Shown: piece by piece, positions 34,498 to 42,923 of the stretch
Position numbering within the stretch: the first letter of the stretch is position 1
How the letters are laid out: every line of letters starts with the position of its first letter
Assembly: GCA_965216515.1 (NCBI GenBank)
Contig: OZ244173.1
Location: forward strand, 2,480,001 to 2,544,000
Source: CAXMRP01 sp965216515
Lineage (GTDB): Bacteria; Pseudomonadota; Alphaproteobacteria; Rhizobiales; Afifellaceae
DNA: 64,000 nucleotides
Direction of reading: 5' to 3'
Program-made: the position numbers and the translations under genes
Notes under the pieces: model-generated
Told to the model about the DNA's origin: nothing
The model's input: only the letters and a program-made list of their open reading frames with translations
The model's database searches: none

Positions 34498-36675
34498 ATG
34501 GCTGACCGATCGGACAACGCCATGCGCGATTCATCATTGCCGGGCGACGAATTGGACCTGGACCACGAAGGCGAGTTCGCCGCCCGCATGCGCATCCCGT
34601 CCAGGCCGGGCGCGTTTGTGCTCGGCGCCATTTGCGTCGCCATCGCCGTCTTCCACATCTGGGCCAACATTGTTGGCATTGCCGACACCCAGTGGCTGGT
34701 CGGCGGCCATTTTGTCGGTTTCGCCTTCCTTTGCGCGGTCTGCTACCCCCTGCGCATCGGCCGCCATGTCGCGCCGATCTGGCTTGACATCGCCATCGGC
34801 GCGGGGATCGCCGCCGCCTCCGCCTATATCGTGCTTTCCGAAAACGCCATCTACGATCAGGGGGTCAAGCTGTCGTCATCCCACTGGATCGCCGCCCTGG
34901 TCACAATGGCCGGTGCCATCGAGCTCACCCGCCGCACGACCGGCTTCATCATACCGGTCATCATCTTCGTGGCGTTGTTGTATGTGACCGTTCTCGGCGC
35001 CCATATCCCCGGCGTATTCAGTTTCAAGGGCCTGAGTGTCGAGACCGTCGTTTTCCGCTCCATCTTCTCCGACGAGGGCATGTTCGGCACCATAGGCCGG
35101 ATATCGGCGACCTTCGTCTTTATGTTCATCCTCTTCGGCGCCTTTCTGGTGCGCTCCGGCGCCGGCGACTTCATCATCGACCTGGCCCGCGTCGCCGCCG
35201 GCCGCTTTGTCGGCGGGCCGGGCTTTGTCGCCGTGCTTTCTTCCGGGCTGACCGGCACCATTTCCGGATCCGCCGTCGCCAACACCGTGTCGACAGGTGT
35301 CATTACCATTCCCCTGATGAAGAAGTCCGGCTTCCCGCCGCGCTTCGCCGCCGGCGTCGAGGCCGCATCCTCCACCGGCGGCCAGCTTATGCCGCCGATC
35401 ATGGGGGCGGGCGCCTTTGTCATGGCCTCAAACACCCAGATTCCCTATCTCGACATTGTGGCAGCCGCGACCCTGCCGGCCATCGTCTATTTCCTGTCCG
35501 TGGCGTTTTTCGTTCGCATCGAGGCCAAAAAGAGAAACATCGTCGGCACCGCGGCACAGGGCGATAGCGTGCTGGCCGTGCTGCGCCGCGGCGGCCCGGC
35601 GTTCCTGATCCCGATCGCTGTCCTGATCGGCCTCCTGATCTATGGCTTCACGCCGGTCTACGCAGCCGGCTGGGCCATCATATCCGTGGTCGCGGCATCC
35701 TGGCTGACACCCAATCGCATGGGCCCCCGGGCCATCATCGAGGCGCTGGCGCTGGGCAGCCGCAACATGATCATGACCGCGGTGCTGCTGATCGCCGTCG
35801 GTCTGGTCGTCAATGTCATCGCCATGACCGGTATCGGCAATACATTCTCCTTGATGATCGCCGAATGGGCCGGCGGCAGTTTGATCATCGCCATCGTACT
35901 CGTGGCCCTCGCCTCCCTTGTGCTGGGTATGGGTCTGCCGGTCACCGCCGCCTATATTGTGCTGGCCACATTGTCGGCGCCGGCACTCCAGAGCCTGATC
36001 GAGGCCAGCCATCTGGTTGACATTCTCGTTGCCGGGACCCTGCCGGAGGAGGCGCGCGCGCCGTTCATGCTGGTCGATCCGGAGGCCATGTCAAAGCTTG
36101 CCGGGCCGATGAGCCGCGAGGCGGCGACCGCCTTCGTCGCCGAAGCACCGCGGGAGATTCTGGCGCTGGCCTATTCCTCCGCCCTCGACCCAGCTTTGAT
36201 CATGGGCGCGCTCCTGTCAGCCCACATGATCATCTTCTGGCTGTCCCAGGATTCCAACGTTACCCCGCCGGTCTGCCTGACCGCCTTCGCCGCCGCCGCC
36301 GTTGCCAAGACACCGGCGATGGCGACCGGCTTCACCGCCTGGCGTCTGGCCAAGGGTCTCTACATCGTGCCGATCCTGTTCGCCTACACGCCGTTCCTGT
36401 CCGGCTCATGGGATCAGATCCTGCTGATTTTCGTTCAGGCTGTGATCGGAACCTATGCGCTTGGCGCCGCCCTCGACGGACATATGGAAACGCCGCTGGG
36501 CTGGATACCGCGGATCGCCGCGGCAATCGCCGGCGTGGCGGTCATGTGGCCCGCAGTTCCGTTCGCGAACCTTGCCGCCGGCCTGATCATTCTCGCCCTC
36601 CTGGCCCACTCCGTTCGCGCCGATCGCCGCGCCGCCGCCACGCTCCGGCAGGCCGGCGATGCCCGCACCGGCTGA
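34498..36675 (+). CDS. TRAP transporter fused permease (DctQM-type)
   Basis: A 725-residue membrane protein joining the small (about 4 helices, residues 35-170) and large (about 12 helices) TRAP subunits, as in most TAXI systems. Large-subunit motifs include FGAFLVRSGAGDFIIDLARV, SGLTGTISGSAVANTVSTG, ASSTGGQLMPPIMGAGAFVMA and LASLVLGMGLPVTAAYIVL. It should be a sodium-driven importer working with the preceding binding protein. No clear ribosome-binding site precedes ATG 34498; ATG 34522 is an alternative start. It is followed by the M20 amidohydrolase gene on the same strand. Confidence 0.93.
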   Translation: MADRSDNAMRDSSLPGDELDLDHEGEFAARMRIPSRPGAFVLGAICVAIAVFHIWANIVGIADTQWLVGGHFVGFAFLCAVCYPLRIGRHVAPIWLDIAIGAGIAAASAYIVLSENAIYDQGVKLSSSHWIAALVTMAGAIELTRRTTGFIIPVIIFVALLYVTVLGAHIPGVFSFKGLSVETVVFRSIFSDEGMFGTIGRISATFVFMFILFGAFLVRSGAGDFIIDLARVAAGRFVGGPGFVAVLSSGLTGTISGSAVANTVSTGVITIPLMKKSGFPPRFAAGVEAASSTGGQLMPPIMGAGAFVMASNTQIPYLDIVAAATLPAIVYFLSVAFFVRIEAKKRNIVGTAAQGDSVLAVLRRGGPAFLIPIAVLIGLLIYGFTPVYAAGWAIISVVAASWLTPNRMGPRAIIEALALGSRNMIMTAVLLIAVGLVVNVIAMTGIGNTFSLMIAEWAGGSLIIAIVLVALASLVLGMGLPVTAAYIVLATLSAPALQSLIEASHLVDILVAGTLPEEARAPFMLVDPEAMSKLAGPMSREAATAFVAEAPREILALAYSSALDPALIMGALLSAHMIIFWLSQDSNVTPPVCLTAFAAAAVAKTPAMATGFTAWRLAKGLYIVPILFAYTPFLSGSWDQILLIFVQAVIGTYALGAALDGHMETPLGWIPRIAAAIAGVAVMWPAVPFANLAAGLIILALLAHSVRADRRAAATLRQAGDARTG

Positions 36676-36768
36676 TCCGGACCCGATCGGCGCCAACACC
36701 CTTGCCTTGCGGTTGCCGTACGCCTTAATTGGGCGCCAAGACGCTGAACCGGATCGAGGGAAGCCAAC

Positions 36769-37953
36769 ATGGCCGTGATTAACCGCTTTGCCGAATGGCA
36801 TGATGAGACCGTCGGCTGGCGCCACCATCTTCACCGCAATCCGGAGCTTGGCTATGACGTCCACGACACCGCTGCGTTCGTCGCCGGGAAACTGCGTGAA
36901 TTCGGCTGCGACGAGGTCGTGGAGGGGATCGGTCGCACCGGCGTCGTCGGCATCATCTGCGGCAATGTCGGCGGCAGCGACGGCGCGGCGCGGACGATCG
37001 GGTTGCGCGCGGACATGGATGCCCTGCCGCTGACCGAAACGACCGGCAGCCCGTGGGCCTCCGAACGACCGGGCAAGATGCATGCCTGCGGCCACGACGG
37101 CCACACCACCATGCTGCTTTCTGCCGCCCGTTACCTTGCCGAAACCCGCAACTTCACCGGCCGGGTGGCGTTCATTTTCCAGCCTGCCGAAGAGGGCGGC
37201 GCCGGCGGCAAGGCGATGGTCGATGACGGCCTGATGGACAGGTTCGGAATTACCGAAGTCTACGGCATGCACAACATGCCCGGTCTGCCGGTCGGGCAGT
37301 TTGCCCTTCGCGACGGTGCCATGATGGCCTCCACGACCCAGTTCGTCATCACCGTCAAGGGCCGCGCCGGCCATGCGGCCAAGCCCGACCAGACCGTCGA
37401 TCCGATCGTCACGGCGACACAGATCATCGCCGCGTTGCAATCCATTGTTTCCCGCAATGTCGATCCGGTGAAGGGCGGCGTCGTCTCCGTCACCGCCATC
37501 AGCGGCGGCGACAAGGCGTTCAATATCATCCCCGACACCGTGGAAATGCGCGGCACGACCCGGGCGCTCGATTCCGACGTCAAGGCGCTGCTGGAAGCCC
37601 GCATCGACGAAATCGTCCCCAAGGTCGCCGATGCGCTCGGCGCCACCGCCAGTATCGACTGGCTGGGCACCCCCTATCCGGTCACCGTCAACCATGCCGA
37701 ACAGACCGAGAAGGCGTTCGCCGCCGCCACTGCGATCGCCGGTCGTGATGCCGTTGACCGGAACGTCGCGCCGGTAATGGGCGGTGAGGACTTCTCGTTC
37801 ATGCTCCAGGCCCGCCCGGGCGCCTTCATCTTCGTCGGCTCCGGCGATATCGCCAACCTCCACAATCCTGCCTATGATTTCAACGATGACGTGCTGCCCC
37901 TGGGCGCATCCTACTGGGTGCGGCTTGCCGAAACCCTTTTGACTGCTGCATAA
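36769..37953 (+). CDS. M20 family amidohydrolase (aminoacylase/hippurate hydrolase type)
   Basis: A 394-residue metallohydrolase with GAGGG before the start. It shows GLRADMDALPLTE (first catalytic Asp region), the metal site HACGHDGHTTMLL, and IFQPAEEGGAGGKAMVDDG with the catalytic Glu pair. The lid domain has GRAGHAAKPDQTVDPI, and a C-terminal metal His is expected in GGEDFSFML. Such enzymes cleave N-acyl amino acids or similar amides in the cytoplasm. It lies 93 bases after a TRAP permease. The likely pathway is uptake of an N-acylated compound, then hydrolysis to amino acid and acid. Confidence 0.92.
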   Translation: MAVINRFAEWHDETVGWRHHLHRNPELGYDVHDTAAFVAGKLREFGCDEVVEGIGRTGVVGIICGNVGGSDGAARTIGLRADMDALPLTETTGSPWASERPGKMHACGHDGHTTMLLSAARYLAETRNFTGRVAFIFQPAEEGGAGGKAMVDDGLMDRFGITEVYGMHNMPGLPVGQFALRDGAMMASTTQFVITVKGRAGHAAKPDQTVDPIVTATQIIAALQSIVSRNVDPVKGGVVSVTAISGGDKAFNIIPDTVEMRGTTRALDSDVKALLEARIDEIVPKVADALGATASIDWLGTPYPVTVNHAEQTEKAFAAATAIAGRDAVDRNVAPVMGGEDFSFMLQARPGAFIFVGSGDIANLHNPAYDFNDDVLPLGASYWVRLAETLLTAA

Positions 37954-38019
37954 ACGGCATCCGGGGGGCCTCCGGCCGGGCCGCGGACAGACCGGCACCG
38001 GAAGACGAGGATTGCACCG

Positions 38020-38703
38020 ATGGACGCGACCGCTTTCTCACCGGCCCTGATTTTGGCCCACGTCGCCGCGCTGGCGCTGCTTGCGTCCGTGCTCATTCCC
38101 CAGACCGTACCCGCCCGCATGGCGGCGATCGCGGCCGGGATTGCCGGCCTTTTGTTCGCCTTGCTCGGACCCGGCGCGGTGCTGTTCGCCATTTGGGCCG
38201 CGCTGTTCGCTGCCGCCCAGATCTACCTGCTTGTTCGCGACCGCGCATCGTCGGAACGCGCCCACGATCCGCTCGCCCCCGATGAACATTATTTCCATCA
38301 ATCCGCCGTGCCGTTCCTGGAGCCCGGCCAGGCCAAGGATTTGCTCGCCATCGGCTCCGAAGTCAGCGCCGGCCCCGACACCGTTCTGACCCGCGAGGGC
38401 GAGCCGGTCACCCATCTCTACTTTCTGACCGAAGGGACGGTTGAGATCGAAAGCGGCCATCGTCGCGTCGCCACCGTGTCGCCCGGCAGTTTTGTCGGCG
38501 AAATCGGCGTGCTGACAGGCGAACCGGCCACCGCCAACGCCATATCCATATCTCCGGTCCGCTACGTGGTGTTTGAAAAAGGCAACCTGGAAGCGCTGTT
38601 CCAGTCCGATCCGAAGATCGAGGTTGCCTTGAAACGCGGTTTCAACCGGTCCCTGCGCGACAAACTGTTGCGCGCCAACGAGACCATTTCCCGGCGCAAC
38701 TGA
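38020..38703 (+). CDS. Membrane protein with a C-terminal cyclic-nucleotide-binding-fold domain
   Basis: A 227-residue protein. Residues 5-70 form two or three membrane helices. Residues 100-225 form a cNMP-binding-like beta roll (LTREGEPVTHLYFLTEGTVEIESG, VSPGSFVGEIGVLTGEPATANA). The arrangement resembles bacterial Popeye-like proteins. The phosphate-binding cassette keeps the Gly-Glu but has Ala where CRP-type domains have the Arg that contacts the cyclic phosphate. Classical cAMP binding is therefore doubtful. No DNA-binding domain is present. The gene stands between the M20 hydrolase and the ECF sigma factor, with no sign of an operon. Confidence 0.78.
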   Translation: MDATAFSPALILAHVAALALLASVLIPQTVPARMAAIAAGIAGLLFALLGPGAVLFAIWAALFAAAQIYLLVRDRASSERAHDPLAPDEHYFHQSAVPFLEPGQAKDLLAIGSEVSAGPDTVLTREGEPVTHLYFLTEGTVEIESGHRRVATVSPGSFVGEIGVLTGEPATANAISISPVRYVVFEKGNLEALFQSDPKIEVALKRGFNRSLRDKLLRANETISRRN

Positions 38704-38852
38704 CCGGCGCCGGGACGTCGCGCGGCAGGTGCCCGCCCGGCCATGACACAAACGGCGCCCGGCAGCGGACCTCTGCGATTTTCGGCGAAATCGGAAATAT
38801 GTTCTTCACAACGCCAAGGATTTGTCATTCACCGGCGTCATAGATTGGTGAA

Positions 38853-39383
38853 ATGACCGAAAACGGCGACGCGGAACTGGTGAAAAGGGCGGCGGCGGGC
38901 GATCGCGACGCCTTTGCCGAGTTGCTCGCCCGCCACTATGACCGGATCTACCGCATCGCCTGGAAGTGGGCCGGAAACCGGGCGGATGCCGAGGACATTG
39001 CCCAGGATGTCTGCGTCAAGCTTGGCCGCGCCATCCGGTCATTTGACGGACGGGCCGCCTTTTCCAGCTGGCTCTACCGGGTAACGCTCAACACGGTCCG
39101 CGATCGTGCCCGGTCGGTTCGCCGCATGGAGCGCCGCGTTGCCGAATTGGCTGTTGTCGCCGAGCGCAGCGCGCCGCCTGCCGATTGCGATGACCCGCTG
39201 GACGAGCTGTGGGCCGCTGTCCGGCAGTTGCCGGATGCCGAGCGCGACACGGTGCTGCTTGTCTACGCCGAGGGCAAGACCCAGGCGGAGGCCGGCGATG
39301 TGCTGGGATGTGCGGAGGGCACCGTCGCCTGGCGCATCGCCAAGGCAAAGAAACAACTGAAACGTCATCTGACGAGCGAATGA
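38853..39383 (+). CDS. ECF-type RNA polymerase sigma factor
   Basis: A 176-residue sigma-70-family protein with region 2 at about 20-85 (YDRIYRIAWKWAGNRADAEDIAQDV then RAAFSSWLYRVTLN). Region 4 is at about 115-170 (LPDAERDTVLLVYAEGKTQAEAGDVLG and GTVAWRIAKAKKQLKRHL). Regions 1.1 and 3 are absent, which defines the ECF group. The stop overlaps the start of the vWA gene by four bases (ATGA), so the two are co-translated. This suggests that the vWA membrane protein controls it or is its main target. I could not identify a self-type promoter upstream with confidence. Confidence 0.93.
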   Translation: MTENGDAELVKRAAAGDRDAFAELLARHYDRIYRIAWKWAGNRADAEDIAQDVCVKLGRAIRSFDGRAAFSSWLYRVTLNTVRDRARSVRRMERRVAELAVVAERSAPPADCDDPLDELWAAVRQLPDAERDTVLLVYAEGKTQAEAGDVLGCAEGTVAWRIAKAKKQLKRHLTSE

Positions 39384-41596
39384 CCATGACCCGTGATCGG
39401 TTGGCAGATCTTTCAGACCTGAACGCGCCCGCGCCGTCGGACGAATCCCGCCGGGCGGCATTGCAGAGCGCGCTGGCCGCTTTCGATGAAGCGGCCGCGG
39501 AAAAGACCGGCACCCGCCAAGGAACGGCCATCGGCCGGCGTCCCATTGTCGATCGCATCATCGACAAAGGACGCAAGCTCATGACGCTCACCCCTTTCAA
39601 CACCCCGGTCGCCGCCACCATCCTCATCCTGCCGGCCGCTGCCCTTCTCGCCTACCAGGTCACCCGCGAATACCGGTTCGATTCACCCCCGGTCGCCGAT
39701 CTTCGCGAACAGGTGGCGGCAAAGAACCGTTCGGCCGATCCGGATGGATACCGGTCCGCCGAGCGTCTGCGGCAGATTGCAGTGGGCGAAGAGGCAGCCG
39801 GCCAGCCTGTCCGGCCACCCGTGGCTCTGAATGATGCCGAATCGGTCGCGCCCGCGCCAGCAACCGGACTGGAAAACGGCGCCGCCGTCTCCGGCCCCGC
39901 ACCCGCGAGGGTCGGCAGGACAGAAAGCCGGACCGACAAGGCGGAAGCCGAAGAGGTCGACAGCACCGCGCCGGCCACAAATGAGTCCTTCGCATCCAGC
40001 ACCGGTCAACCGGCCGCACCGGCAGAGCCCCTAGCCCGTGTCCGAAAGGGTGCCGATATACAAATCGGAGCAAAGCAGACCCTGCACGCCGACGACAACC
40101 GCGCCGCGCCGGGCGTCGTCCTTCCGGTACCCGTCGATCCGCAGATCGCACCGGAATCGACCCGTGACTCTTTCCAGTCCTATAGTGACAGGACCGTGAA
40201 ATCGGTAAAGGCCGAGCCGGTCTCCACCTTCTCCATCGACGTCGATACCGCGTCATATGCCTTTGTTCGGCGGGCCCTGCACGGTGGCACCTTGCCGCCC
40301 GCCGATGCCGTGCGGGTTGAGGAGATGATCAACTATTTCGACTATGGATATGCCGCACCGACCGATACGACGACCCCGTTCGCAACCCATGTTGCCATCT
40401 ATCCGACCCCGTGGAACCCGGACACCCGTCTGATGCATATTGGCATTCAGGCCTATGACATCGATGCCGACGACCGGCCCGGTGCAAATCTGGTATTCCT
40501 GATCGACGTCTCCGGTTCCATGAACCAGCCCGACAAGCTGCCCCTGCTCAAGAGCGCCTTTCGGATGCTCCTGAACGAACTCCGTCCGCACGATACGGTG
40601 TCCATCGTCACCTATGCCGGCCATGCCGGCACGGTTCTGGAGCCGACGCCGGCCAGCAGAAGTGGTGAAATCCTGCGCGCCATCGACCAGTTGCGTCCCG
40701 GCGGCAGCACAGCCGGCGCCGCCGGCATCGAGGAAGCCTACCGGCTCGCCGAAGCCGCCCGCATCGATGGCGGCACCAACCGGGTGATTCTTGCCACCGA
40801 CGGCGATTTCAATGTCGGGATTTCAGACCTTGGGGCGCTAAAGGCGTTCATCGAGAACAAGCGGCGGTCGGGCATCTTTCTCTCCGTCCTCGGCTTCGGC
40901 CAGGGCAACTACCGCGACGATCTGATGCAGACGCTCGCCCAGAACGGCAATGGCGTCGCCGCCTACATCGACACGCTCAACGAAGCCCGCAAGGTGCTGG
41001 TCGACGAGGCCGGTTCGGCGCTGTTCACCGTTGCCAAGGATGTCAAGATCCAGGTCGAGTTCAATCCGGCCACGGTTTCCGAGTATCGTCTTGTCGGCTA
41101 CGAGACCCGGGCACTCAATCGCGAGGATTTCAACAACGACCGCGTTGACGCCGGTGATATCGGCGCCGGTCATGCGGTGACCGCGATCTACGAAATCACC
41201 CCGGCGGGAAGCCCGGCGCAGCTGATCGACGACTTGCGCTACGCCACCGGCGACCGCGATGAGCGGTCCGATGCCGCAGCAGCCGGCACATCGGATGAAT
41301 ATGCCTTCCTGAAATTGCGCTACAAACTGCCCGGGGAAAGCCGCAGCATTCGCGTGGACCGGCCCATCACAACGGCGGTGGAGACCGAAACCCTCGCCGG
41401 GCAGGGTGACGACATCCGCTTCGCCGCCGCCGTTGCCGCCTTCGGCCAAAAACTGCGTGGCAACCGGGCTGTCGACAATTACGGATATGACGCCATTGCC
41501 GCACTGGCAAACGGCGCCCGCGGCGATGATCGCTTCGGTTATCGCGGTGAACTGGTTTCGCTTGTCCGGCTCGCCGAAAGCCTGGACCGCCGCTAG
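39380..41596 (+). CDS. YfbK-like von Willebrand factor A protein, membrane anchored
   Basis: A 738-residue protein starting at the ATGA overlap with the sigma factor. Residues 1-70 are polar and would be cytoplasmic; residues 76-93 form a single membrane helix. A low-complexity linker (about 95-255) precedes the YfbK N-terminal region (about 260-360, with STFSIDVDTASYAFVRRAL). The vWA domain has the MIDAS motif DVSGSMNQ (near 375), TDGDFNVGISDL and a C-terminal DUF3520-type part (about 590-735). Most of it should be periplasmic. The cytoplasmic head beside an ECF sigma gene suggests an anti-sigma function; the vWA part may sense a protein or metal-bound ligand. Confidence 0.88.
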   Translation: MTMTRDRLADLSDLNAPAPSDESRRAALQSALAAFDEAAAEKTGTRQGTAIGRRPIVDRIIDKGRKLMTLTPFNTPVAATILILPAAALLAYQVTREYRFDSPPVADLREQVAAKNRSADPDGYRSAERLRQIAVGEEAAGQPVRPPVALNDAESVAPAPATGLENGAAVSGPAPARVGRTESRTDKAEAEEVDSTAPATNESFASSTGQPAAPAEPLARVRKGADIQIGAKQTLHADDNRAAPGVVLPVPVDPQIAPESTRDSFQSYSDRTVKSVKAEPVSTFSIDVDTASYAFVRRALHGGTLPPADAVRVEEMINYFDYGYAAPTDTTTPFATHVAIYPTPWNPDTRLMHIGIQAYDIDADDRPGANLVFLIDVSGSMNQPDKLPLLKSAFRMLLNELRPHDTVSIVTYAGHAGTVLEPTPASRSGEILRAIDQLRPGGSTAGAAGIEEAYRLAEAARIDGGTNRVILATDGDFNVGISDLGALKAFIENKRRSGIFLSVLGFGQGNYRDDLMQTLAQNGNGVAAYIDTLNEARKVLVDEAGSALFTVAKDVKIQVEFNPATVSEYRLVGYETRALNREDFNNDRVDAGDIGAGHAVTAIYEITPAGSPAQLIDDLRYATGDRDERSDAAAAGTSDEYAFLKLRYKLPGESRSIRVDRPITTAVETETLAGQGDDIRFAAAVAAFGQKLRGNRAVDNYGYDAIAALANGARGDDRFGYRGELVSLVRLAESLDRR

Positions 41597-41626
41597 GCTT
41601 CAAGGCATCCTCCCGACCGGACCGAA

Positions 41627-41652
41627 GGGGTGGCCATATTGGCCGCCCCTTT
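41627..41652 (+). terminator. Intrinsic terminator after the vWA gene
   Basis: A 9-bp stem with one G-T pair (GGGGTGGCC/GGCCGCCCC, loop ATATT) followed by TTTGTCT lies 30 bases past the vWA stop. It probably ends the sigma-vWA operon. Confidence 0.7.
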
Positions 41653-41914
41653 GTCTGTCCGCCCTTTGCCGAACCGGCGTGTGTTGCGGAGGCGCGGTTG
41701 TTAACCTTGACGCGAAACCCTGTCTGTTCAGCGTTCTGCCGTGATTTGACGCCGGCCTGTTGCAAGCCGGCCGCGGGCCGGTTAGGCGTGGGGTGAATTA
41801 TCGCTGGGACACCACTCATCCGTACCTGCTTGCGCACAAGAGAGCCGACAATGCGCCGCCAAGCGCTGGACGGTTGAGCGAAATAAAAAGCCAAAGCCCA
41901 GCACCGGAACACTG

Positions 41915-41941
41915 GCCCCGTCCCCGGACGGGGCTTTTTTT
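41915..41941 (+). terminator. Intrinsic terminator abutting the IS element
   Basis: The hairpin GCCCCGTCC/GGACGGGGC (41,915-41,934) is followed by seven T. The last C and the T7 are the left copy of the 8-bp target duplication of the IS element, so the terminator is complete despite the insertion. Confidence 0.85.
41934..41941. repeat. Target-site duplication, left copy
   Basis: CTTTTTTT directly precedes the left inverted repeat and is matched exactly at 43,991-43,998. Eight bases is the usual duplication length for IS1595-family elements. Confidence 0.85.
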
Positions 41942-41963
41942 GAGCATTGTATACTTGACGTAC
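41942..41963 (+). repeat. Left terminal inverted repeat of the IS element
   Basis: The 22 bases are the exact reverse complement of 43,969-43,990. The repeat contains a TTGACG that fits the -35 box of the transposase promoter. Confidence 0.92.
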
Positions 41964-41983
41964 TTTCTCGCAGTCCATATATA
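41955..41983 (+). promoter_or_regulatory. Transposase promoter, -35 inside the inverted repeat
   Basis: TTGACG (41,955-41,960) and TATATA (41,978-41,983) are separated by 17 bases, close to the sigma-70 consensus. Transcription should begin near 41,990, giving a leader of about 22 bases to the ATG at 42,012. Confidence 0.6.
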
Positions 41984-42011
41984 CTTTGCGTAACAAATGG
42001 AGCGCAGAGTT

Positions 42012-42923
42012 ATGGACGTAACGAACCCGATCTACCAAGACGCTGAGAAAGCCCGCCAGCACATGGAAGAACTTCGCTGGCCGGAAGGTCCGGTTTGTCC
42101 CCACTGCGGCTGTACGGGCAAAATCACGAAGCTGAAGGGCAAAAGCACGCGCCCAGGCGTCTATAAGTGCAATGACTGCGCCAGCCCGTTCTCCGTTACG
42201 GTCGGAACTGTTTTCGAGCGCTCCAAGGTGCCGCTCAACAAGTGGGTTTTGGCAATCCATCTTATGGCGTCCAGCAAGAAGGGCATGAGCGCCCACCAAC
42301 TGCACCGCACCATCGGCGTTACTTACAAAACTGCGTGGTTCATGTGGCATCGCATTCGTGAAGCCATGAACGACGATAGCCCCGTGTCCTTTGGCTCTGG
42401 CGGCGGCGGCGTTGAGGTTGACGAAACCTTTATTGGCAACGACCGCACCAAGAAGCCGAAGGGCGAGAAGAAAGGCCGGGGCTACGCCCACAAGTACAAA
42501 ATTCTTGCCATCGTGGACCGCGATAGCGGCAAGGCCCGCTCCATGGTCGTGGACGATCTGAAGGCGTCCACGCTGGTTCCAATCCTGCGCGAGAACATCG
42601 CTGAAGAAGCAGTCGTTTACACGGACGAAGCTGGCCAATATCGCAACCTGAAGCGCGAGTTCGCATCGCATGATTTCGTTCGTCATGGCGCTGGCGAGTA
42701 CGGTCGTGGCGCAGTCCATACCAACACCGTCGAAAGCTACTTCTCGGTCTTCAAGCGCGGCATGAAGGGCACGTATCAGCACTGCGGAAAACAACACCTG
42801 CACCGCTACGCCGCTGAATTTGAATTCCGGTACAACAACCGGAGCGGCAAGGGCATTGACGACGCACAGCGGGCGGCCCTCATAATCAAGGGCGCGGAAG
42901 GCAAGCGCATCATGTACGCCTGA
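42012..42923 (+). CDS. IS1595 family transposase
   Basis: A 303-residue DDE-type transposase. An N-terminal zinc ribbon (CPHCG...CNDC, about residues 27-58) is followed by a helix-turn-helix-like part (MSAHQLHRTIGVTYKTAWFM). The catalytic core has acidic residues in VEVDETFIG, VVYTDEAGQY and NTVESYFSVFKRG, and the C-terminal signature is HRYAAEFEFRYNNR. ATG 42012 is chosen because GGAG lies nine bases upstream and the predicted transcript starts near 41,990. The ATG at 41,997 would leave almost no leader. The gene is undamaged, so the element may still move. Confidence 0.93.
   Translation: MDVTNPIYQDAEKARQHMEELRWPEGPVCPHCGCTGKITKLKGKSTRPGVYKCNDCASPFSVTVGTVFERSKVPLNKWVLAIHLMASSKKGMSAHQLHRTIGVTYKTAWFMWHRIREAMNDDSPVSFGSGGGGVEVDETFIGNDRTKKPKGEKKGRGYAHKYKILAIVDRDSGKARSMVVDDLKASTLVPILRENIAEEAVVYTDEAGQYRNLKREFASHDFVRHGAGEYGRGAVHTNTVESYFSVFKRGMKGTYQHCGKQHLHRYAAEFEFRYNNRSGKGIDDAQRAALIIKGAEGKRIMYA

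Larger units (their letters stand above)
41790..41941 (+). ncRNA. Candidate small RNA ending in a strong orphan terminator
   Basis: About 150 bases with no coding frame of note end in a strong intrinsic terminator (41,915-41,941). The gene upstream already has its own terminator at 41,627, so this second one has no known transcript. That suggests an independent short RNA. The 5' end is a guess and no known RNA family was recognised. It may instead be a leftover terminator of a lost gene. Confidence 0.3.

Noticed and set aside
36406..37998. 530-codon frame on the minus strand opposite the M20 hydrolase and permease end
   Set aside because: Antisense shadow of two well-supported genes; composition is unlike a real protein (Gly/Asp/Arg mixture, no motif).
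41597..41941. tRNA or known riboswitch in the gap before the IS element
   Set aside because: No cloverleaf, T-loop or known riboswitch core could be found; only the terminator is firm.
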